From assembly GCA_017557195.1 (NCBI GenBank), contig JAFZAL010000050.1:1-55551 (forward strand): 55,551 bases of DNA, given 5' to 3'. The notes under the pieces are model-generated. The model did no database searches, had not been told where the DNA came from, and was given only the letters and a program-made list of their open reading frames with translations. Made by a program: the position numbers and the translations under genes. Shown here piece by piece: positions 50,407 to 55,551 of the stretch. The DNA is from Thermoguttaceae bacterium. Its GTDB lineage: Bacteria > Planctomycetota > Planctomycetia > Pirellulales > Thermoguttaceae. Position 1 is the stretch's first letter. Each line of letters starts with the position of its first letter.

Positions 50407-51054
50407 ATGAAATCCCGATTTCCTTCTGTCGAGACTGCCGATGAAGACGGTTTGATTGCCGTCGGCGGAACGCTGAAACCAGACTGGCTCATTGATGCGT
50501 ATACTCACGGGATTTTTCCGTGGCCGATGAACGAGGACTTTCCGATAACGTGGTTTTCTCCCGACCCTCGCGCCATTTTGCCGCTGGACAAGGCGCATTT
50601 CTCCCGTCGTCTTTTGAGAACAATTCGGAGCAAAAACTGGCTTTACAGCATCGACAACGCATTTGAAGACGTCATTCGCGGCTGCGCTGCCGATCGGAAA
50701 GACGAACCGGGAACATGGATTACCTCTAAAATGATTCGCGCCTATTGCGAAATGCATCGGCTTGGTTACGCTCACAGTTTCGAGGTCTGGGAGCAGAACG
50801 GGGAAGAACGCAGCCTCATCGGCGGCGTCTATGGGTTGGCGTTCAATCGCTTTTTTGCCGGCGAGTCCATGTTCCATACCGTAACCGACGCGTCGAAAGC
50901 CGCGCTCTGGTATCTGGTTAAAACGCTTAACGAAAACGGGTTCCTTCTTTTTGACTTGCAAGTTATTAACGACCACACGAGACAATTCGGAACGATTGAA
51001 ATACCCCGCAAAGAATACCTTCGTCGGCTGGAAGAAGCGTTAAAAAGTCAATAA
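50407..51054 (+). CDS. aat: Leucyl/phenylalanyl-tRNA--protein transferase
   Basis: 215 aa. Adds Leu or Phe from tRNA to proteins starting with Arg or Lys, marking them for ClpAP/ClpS proteolysis (N-end rule), cytoplasmic. Family motifs: DEDGLIAVGGTLKPDWLIDAY (12-32), GIFPWP (35-40), WFSPDPRAILP, GTWIT and GGVYGLAFNRFFAGESMFH, followed by SKAALWYLV. Length is typical. The ATG at 50407 follows directly on a heptamer repeat leader without a Shine-Dalgarno, which suggests weak or unusual translation initiation. Confidence 0.95.
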   Translation: MKSRFPSVETADEDGLIAVGGTLKPDWLIDAYTHGIFPWPMNEDFPITWFSPDPRAILPLDKAHFSRRLLRTIRSKNWLYSIDNAFEDVIRGCAADRKDEPGTWITSKMIRAYCEMHRLGYAHSFEVWEQNGEERSLIGGVYGLAFNRFFAGESMFHTVTDASKAALWYLVKTLNENGFLLFDLQVINDHTRQFGTIEIPRKEYLRRLEEALKSQ

Positions 51055-51288
51055 GTACAAGTATAATTGTTGTATATAGGCCGTTCTAGCGCTTATTTCT
51101 TAAAAATTTTAAAAATTTTCTAAAAAATTGGTAACAACCAAGGCGTGTTTTTCGTTATTAGAAGACAGAACGAACATTGAGGTCGGGAGAATGCTCAATT
51201 TTCCGTTTTAGTATTGGAGAGACGACACCGGTATGGAGCTTGCTCCACTGTCCATTACGATTGTTCCCTTTTACCCCTGTTTTACCCG

Positions 51289-51804
51289 ATGAATCAAAAT
51301 TCAATCCCAACAGACGCTCCGCATTACGAAGAAATTCGTCGATATTGTTTCCGATTAACCAATTCGGAAACTGAGGCGTCAGACCTTGCGCAGGAAGTCT
51401 ACGTCCGTTTGTGCCAATCAAATCGCACTCTGGAAGGAGCGCATTTGCGTCACTGGCTCTTTCGCGTTGCGCGAAACCTGGTAATCGACAGGCTTCGCGC
51501 CAAACATCCGGAAAGAATATCTCCGGATGTCGAAGGAATGCAGTTGGCGGATATGCCTGACCGCAAATCCGTCAATCCTGCGGCCATGGCAGAGCAGCAG
51601 GACTTGATTCAAAATGTTTTGTCTGCGTTGAATAATTGCGACAAGAGAACTCGAGAGATCTTCCGACTTAAATTCTACGAAAATAAATCTTCTTCAGAAA
51701 TCGGAAATCAAGTCGGAATATCTTCCAGTACCGTTCGCAAGATTCTTTTGGGTAAACTTCAGGAATTTCGCGAGGCTTTTCAAAAGATGGGAGCCGTCGG
51801 CTGA
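51289..51804 (+). CDS. ECF-type RNA polymerase sigma factor
   Basis: 171 aa. Sigma region 2 is seen around FRLTNSETEASDLAQEVYVRL (about 22-42) and HWLFRVARNLVIDRLRAKH (about 54-72); region 4 around CDKRTREIFRLKFYENKSSSEIGNQVGISSSTVRKIL (about 119-155). It directs RNA polymerase to a set of target promoters. The start MNQNSIPT at 51289 is preferred over an in-frame TTG at 51214. It is followed 94 bp later by a gene whose N-terminus looks like an anti-sigma domain, so the pair probably acts as a regulatory unit. Very AT-rich DNA (51083-51130) lies upstream and may hold its promoter. Confidence 0.85.
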   Translation: MNQNSIPTDAPHYEEIRRYCFRLTNSETEASDLAQEVYVRLCQSNRTLEGAHLRHWLFRVARNLVIDRLRAKHPERISPDVEGMQLADMPDRKSVNPAAMAEQQDLIQNVLSALNNCDKRTREIFRLKFYENKSSSEIGNQVGISSSTVRKILLGKLQEFREAFQKMGAVG

Positions 51805-51898
51805 CGAAAGTCGCCGTTATCAGCTTCCCTGAAGCTCCTTGCGTTTTAACAATTCTTTATCCCTTTTAACCCCAACAAGAATAATTGAGAGAATAATC

Positions 51899-53914
51899 AT
51901 GGCTGGCAACTTCACAAACAATACGAATAACAACACTACAAAAAATGTTTCAGAGTTGAAAATTGACGATGACCGACTCGTTCTCTACGCCATCGGCGAA
52001 CTGACAGCTGACGAAATGGCTGACATCGACGAATACGCTTTTACTCATCCTGAAACCAACGCCAAACTGGAAGGTCTTTTGGAAATTGTTGACCTTATCG
52101 AAAGCTCCCCTGAACTTCAGCAGGCATTGGAAGATCCCGGCGTTTTGGCTGAATTTTTGATCTTCCTGGCGAGTTTTGGAAACAAGCTCTGGCCGTGGCG
52201 TCAAAAGAACGGCAAAAAGACTTCCCTTCTGGCAGCAATCAAACAAAAGTTCCAGGAGTGGACGCGAAATGTGGAGCCAGAACCGGAGGACGGCTTGGAC
52301 GAGTTCGGCTTTTCATACGAAGCCAAAAGAACTGGCAGATCATTTGGCTTGGGACGCGCGTTATTCAGTTTAAGGAGCCCCGTCTTGCATGACGTCTGCT
52401 GTTGCTGCTCGATGCCGTCGTCTTTCGAGCCGCCCGTTCCACAGTTCATTCCCAACGCGCTTGACGGTTTCACCGCAGAAAAGAAAAACGTCTTTTTGAC
52501 CGTAACAGACAACCCATTTTCGACCTTTGGCTTGGACGTTGACACCGCTTCGTATACCTTGGCGAAACAGTACATCAAAAAACGCAATCAGCTGCCGCCG
52601 CCGGAATCTGTTCGGGAAGAAGAGTATATCAACTTCTTTGACTGGTGTTTGCCCAAACCGGAAAAAGACAGCGTCTGCCCGTTCAAACCAACTGTTGAAA
52701 TCGGACCTCATCCGCTTAAACCGAATCTGCTTTTGGCGAAAATTGGCATTCAGGGAAAAACGCAGTCCAGAGAAAACGTCCCCGCAATCAACCTGACGTA
52801 CCTGATTGACGTCTCCGGGTCAATGGGCGCTGAAAACAAACTGGAACTGATTAAAAAGTCGCTGTGCAATCAAGTTGATTTCCTTCGGGAAGAGGATTCC
52901 ATTTCCATCGTAACGTACAGCGATACTGCCAAAGTCCTGTTGAGTTCAACCCCGGTTAAAAATCGAAAGGAAATCAAATCGGTAATCCATTCCCTGTACG
53001 CCGACGGCTGCACGAACGCGTCTGACGGTCTGGTTTTGGCGTATCGGGAAAACAAAAAGCGGTTTGATTCCAAAGGCGTCAACCGGGTTATCCTCTGCTC
53101 AGACGGCGATTTCAACGTTGGCGTAACAGACAGAGACGAACTCAAGAGCCTCATTAAACAACAGGCGCAGTCCGGCGTTTTCCTTACCGTTCTCGGCTTC
53201 GGCATGGGGAACTATAAAGACAACACGATGGAAACGCTCGCCAATTACGGTCAGGGTTCGTACCATTACATCAACAGCAAAAAAGAAGCGAAACGGATTC
53301 TGGAAGACGAAAACTTCGGCTCCATGCTGGCCATTGCCAAAGACGTCAAAATTCAAATTGACTTCAACCCGGCGAGAGTCCAGTCGTATCGGCTTATCGG
53401 CTACGAAAACCGCGTCATGGAAGCTCAGGACTTTAATAACGACAAAAAAGAGTCCGGCGCCATCGGGGCAGGACAGAACGTGTTGGCTCTGTACGAGATT
53501 GTTCCCGTTGGAGTGGTCAACGAACTGGAACCGTCCGTCGATAAATCCCGATACGAGAAGTTCCATCAGACAGAACAGAAAGCAGAGCAGGGCGAAGAGC
53601 AAACAACGGCGTCTTTCGACCCTCTGTCGAACGAGCTGTTCCTGGTAAAGATTCGCTGGAAGGAACCGGATGCTGATGCGTCACAGTATCAGGATTTCCC
53701 GGTTGGCGATCCGACCGCCGAGGAAAAGGCGAACGTCAGCCCAGACTTCAGGTTCGCCTACGCTGTCGCCTTGTTCGCCCAGATTCTGGCTAACGGGAAT
53801 TACACCTGCAACGCTAAATTCGACGACGTCCTCAAGCTCATTCCAGAAAACCGAACCGAACAGCAAGAGAAATTCGTCAAGCTGGTTGAAAAGGCAAAGA
53901 AAATTAATTCGTAA
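51899..53914 (+). CDS. vWA/DUF3520 (YfbK-like) protein with anti-sigma-like N-terminus
   Basis: 671 aa. Residues about 20-80 (DDRLVLYAIGELTADEMADIDEYAFTHPE region) resemble the N-terminal part of planctomycete anti-sigma proteins, but without the zinc-binding HxxxC. A hydrophobic stretch (about 82-95) is short. A CCCC cluster lies at 167-170. Then the vWF N-terminal domain (VTDNPFSTFGLDVDTASYTL, 202-221), a vWA domain with the metal site DVSGSMG (304-310) and a DUF3520-type C-terminus. The vWA part would bind partners through a metal ion. The start at 51899 follows GAGAG. Its position right behind the ECF sigma gene suggests that it controls that sigma factor or links it to a surface signal (inference). 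The TAA stop lies in a TCGTAAT heptamer repeat. Confidence 0.85.
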   Translation: MAGNFTNNTNNNTTKNVSELKIDDDRLVLYAIGELTADEMADIDEYAFTHPETNAKLEGLLEIVDLIESSPELQQALEDPGVLAEFLIFLASFGNKLWPWRQKNGKKTSLLAAIKQKFQEWTRNVEPEPEDGLDEFGFSYEAKRTGRSFGLGRALFSLRSPVLHDVCCCCSMPSSFEPPVPQFIPNALDGFTAEKKNVFLTVTDNPFSTFGLDVDTASYTLAKQYIKKRNQLPPPESVREEEYINFFDWCLPKPEKDSVCPFKPTVEIGPHPLKPNLLLAKIGIQGKTQSRENVPAINLTYLIDVSGSMGAENKLELIKKSLCNQVDFLREEDSISIVTYSDTAKVLLSSTPVKNRKEIKSVIHSLYADGCTNASDGLVLAYRENKKRFDSKGVNRVILCSDGDFNVGVTDRDELKSLIKQQAQSGVFLTVLGFGMGNYKDNTMETLANYGQGSYHYINSKKEAKRILEDENFGSMLAIAKDVKIQIDFNPARVQSYRLIGYENRVMEAQDFNNDKKESGAIGAGQNVLALYEIVPVGVVNELEPSVDKSRYEKFHQTEQKAEQGEEQTTASFDPLSNELFLVKIRWKEPDADASQYQDFPVGDPTAEEKANVSPDFRFAYAVALFAQILANGNYTCNAKFDDVLKLIPENRTEQQEKFVKLVEKAKKINS

Positions 53915-53932
53915 TTCGTAATTACGCAAGCG
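53902..53932. repeat. Heptamer repeat at the vWA stop codon
   Basis: AATTAAT-TCGTAAT-TCGTAAT, then TACGCAAGCG. The TAA stop is part of the repeat. The same sequence with one change follows SASA-2 at 30584-30613. Confidence 0.75.
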
Positions 53933-53953
53933 ATCACCCATATTCTTCCGTTG

Positions 53954-54002
53954 CGCCATGCAGAAAGGCTAAAGGGAACAGCTGGACTGCATGGCGTATT
54001 TA
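53954..54002 (+). terminator. Likely terminator of the sigma/vWA unit
   Basis: CGCCATGCAG (53954-53963) and CTGCATGGCG (53987-53996) form a 10-bp stem with a 23-base loop, followed by TATTTATTTA. A small TTCGCC-TGAC-GGCGAA hairpin follows at 54022-54037. Confidence 0.55.
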
Positions 54003-54081
54003 TTTACGATCGTCGATTTTGTTCGCCTGACGGCGAATGCGTAATTCCGCTCCCGTTGGTCGCTTCATTACCGCCTTTCAT

Positions 54082-55119
54082 CTATTGCTTACTCTCAAGA
54101 TCTTCGTATCTCAATCGAATAAACCGCGGTCGATATTCCATTGGATTGCGCGGAAGACGTCCCAGTCGGTTGACGTTGTACGAAATAATCAGGTATTCGT
54201 CTGTCGATAAATCGGGGTGTCCTTTGCCGTTGTAAACGCTCACGCCGTCTTTGTGTTCTGGAGCGCGATAGATTACCGTCGGTTCAGAAAACGGACCAAT
54301 CGGGGAATCGCCGATTCGATATTCTACAAGCGGGGAGATGCCGCGTCTTGTATTGACTTGTATGTATCGTCCTTTCTCCGGTCCGGATGGAATTGGAGAA
54401 ACGGAGAACTCGCAAGAAATCCCTTTCGCTAAAGGAGCGCAGCGTTTTAAGTCCTCGACCCAGTCTTGGCCGTCCCAAAATCGCCATGCGGAGACGTCAC
54501 AAAATTTTTCAACTGGAACCCGAGCGGCAACCATATCTTTACGCGAACGTTCCCGGGCGTTGTCCTGATAGCCGTAAATATAATAGTACCCATCTACAGG
54601 CTTGTCGAGAACCGCTCCGCCGAAAACGATTTGCCCTTTCTCGTTGGGCGACTGCAGCGGGACGTCTCTCTTAATAACCGCGTGAGCGAAATCCGGTCGT
54701 CCATCATCACGAATCGGCAGAGATATCAAGTCGATTCTCTCCGGCTTCCAGTTCTTGCCGCATCTCATTGCAAACAGATGCAGCGTCCTATTGAGGAATA
54801 CGCCGTCTTGAATCCAGTACCGATCCGGAAAAAGATTGCTCCCTTTTTCTGGAACAAAAGTCTCGAGATTTCCGTTCGCCGGTTTATACCAAAACGAATG
54901 GTTGACCATGTAAATGTCTTTGAACCGTTGTCCGTTGTCTTGAGTCGTACCGCAAAGCGTATCGCTAAACCAGAAATACAGATTACCGTTCGCCGGATTT
55001 TTTACGCTGTAAACGCCGTCCGCGCCAAGCCAACCGCTGGTTTGATTCGTCAACGCATTCCAATCTTCCGCCGGTTGAGCCGTCAGCGCCGCCATTAAAA
55101 AAATCAAAATACAATTCAT
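54082..55119 (-). CDS. Secreted beta-propeller-like protein, DUF4185/DUF5005 type
   Basis: 345 aa. The N-terminus (MNCILIFLMAALTAQPAEDW) is a short signal peptide. The body has WLGADGVYSVKNP and LYFWFSDTLCG, then repeated strands with Trp/Tyr and GPFSEPTVIYRAPEH, KGHPDLSTDEYLIISYNVN near the end. This is the pattern of DUF4185/DUF5005-like five-bladed propellers related to glycoside-hydrolase folds. A carbohydrate-linked role outside the cytoplasm is likely, but no catalytic residues can be assigned. The start at 55119 is supported by GAGGAG (55134-55129) nine bases upstream. It is convergent with the vWA gene and has no clear operon partner. Confidence 0.7.
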   Translation of the reverse strand: MNCILIFLMAALTAQPAEDWNALTNQTSGWLGADGVYSVKNPANGNLYFWFSDTLCGTTQDNGQRFKDIYMVNHSFWYKPANGNLETFVPEKGSNLFPDRYWIQDGVFLNRTLHLFAMRCGKNWKPERIDLISLPIRDDGRPDFAHAVIKRDVPLQSPNEKGQIVFGGAVLDKPVDGYYYIYGYQDNARERSRKDMVAARVPVEKFCDVSAWRFWDGQDWVEDLKRCAPLAKGISCEFSVSPIPSGPEKGRYIQVNTRRGISPLVEYRIGDSPIGPFSEPTVIYRAPEHKDGVSVYNGKGHPDLSTDEYLIISYNVNRLGRLPRNPMEYRPRFIRLRYEDLESKQ

Positions 55120-55551
55120 AATTCAACGCTCCTCAATTGTTATTTGAATATATTTTACTATATTTTGAAAACAAAAAACAGGGGGCGTCTGTTTAGAAAA
55201 AACAAAGGGTGCACGCAAAATTTTCTTGCGAAGATAGATAAGCTGAGAAGCAGGAACGCGTCCCGGAGGGACGCAACCCTTGTAACCGTGGGCTTCAGCC
55301 CACGGGATAGGCTCGATAATAACAAAATCGATAAATACCCTTTTCCTCCCCTCCAGCGCCAGCGGCGCTGGAGGGGAGGAAAAGGGGTTAACTCGATTAA
55401 AGGACTTGGTTTGTCTCCTCCGGCGGTTGAAACCGCCGGTTATAGAGAGTTACGTCCCTTCGGGACTATGCGGCGGACTGCGTCCGCTGCCGCTATCGCG
55501 ACGTATTATATCAGACGTTTTTGCAGAGTCAAAACTCTATTGAGCGCCGGA
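55120..55551. other. 432-bp noncoding end with a palindrome cluster
   Basis: The first 80 bp are the AT-rich upstream region of the 54082-55119 gene. From about 55250 to 55490 come at least six separate palindromes (next entry). No coding frame is supported. Confidence 0.7.
55258..55487. repeat. Cluster of six short palindromes
   Basis: GCGTCCC-GGA-GGGACGC (55258-55274); CCGTGGGCT-TC-AGCCCACGG (about 55287-55306); a 23-bp perfect arm pair around AGC (55338-55360 and 55364-55386); CCGGCGGTT-GA-AACCGCCGG (about 55420-55439); GTCCC-TTC-GGGAC (55454-55466); GCGGAC-TGC-GTCCGC (about 55472-55487). Their sequences differ but spacing and size are similar, as in REP-type arrays. Confidence 0.8.

Overview
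The window (55.5 kb, mid GC with AT-rich promoters) looks like a chromosomal segment of a Planctomycetota-type bacterium, or a relative in the PVC group. The signs are several giant secreted proteins made of autotransporter-associated beta-strand repeats that end in PEP-CTERM sorting signals, an ECF sigma factor paired with a von Willebrand/DUF3520-type protein carrying an anti-sigma-like N-terminus, and a formylglycine-generating-enzyme-like protein. The phylum call is inference; no rRNA or tRNA was found to confirm it.

Layout. Positions 1-141 hold the end of an unidentified + strand gene. From 208 to 14452 there are two giant minus-strand PEP-CTERM genes: a 1859-aa protein with a sialate O-acetylesterase-like (SASA/SGNH) domain and a 2861-aa beta-repeat protein. 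At 14987 is a secreted His/Cys/Pro-rich protein built of five near-identical 41-42 residue CPxC repeats. The middle (15.9-24.8 kb) is mostly housekeeping: a PLP aminotransferase, a HEPN-like/SUMF1 fusion, an EamA/RhtA-type exporter, argS and ligA. From 24979 to 46647 there is a second, + strand, PEP-CTERM cluster of three genes: a paralogue of the SASA protein (1867 aa), a 2835-aa beta-repeat protein related to the 2861-aa one, and a 2265-aa protein with three discoidin-like domains. Then come argH, an FGGY sugar kinase, aat, the sigma/vWA pair, a secreted DUF4185-like propeller protein, and a noncoding end packed with palindromes.

The five giant proteins (more than 34 kb of coding DNA) share a C-terminal cassette of about 270 residues: a WTIDG module, beta repeats, an SPGNSVG motif and PEP-CTERM. 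They probably form a coordinately made surface layer or adhesin set. Four have an almost identical AT-rich promoter around TATAAT, and the two SASA genes share an inverted repeat at a fixed distance from the start codon. No exosortase lies in the window, so sorting must depend on genes elsewhere.

The least expected pattern is a family of 7-bp tandem repeats of different sequence but constant period (GTTGCGA, GGCAGTA, GGGAATA/CTCCCTA, TAGCTTC/GCTAATA, GCGTAAT, TTTCCTA). They occur at ten places, usually as about four copies, often as two inverted arms around a small core. They overlap or abut stop codons of several genes, fill some leaders, and in one case sit in frame inside argS. They resemble the heptameric STRR sequences known from filamentous cyanobacteria. 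A second family of REP-like palindromes lies in other gaps.
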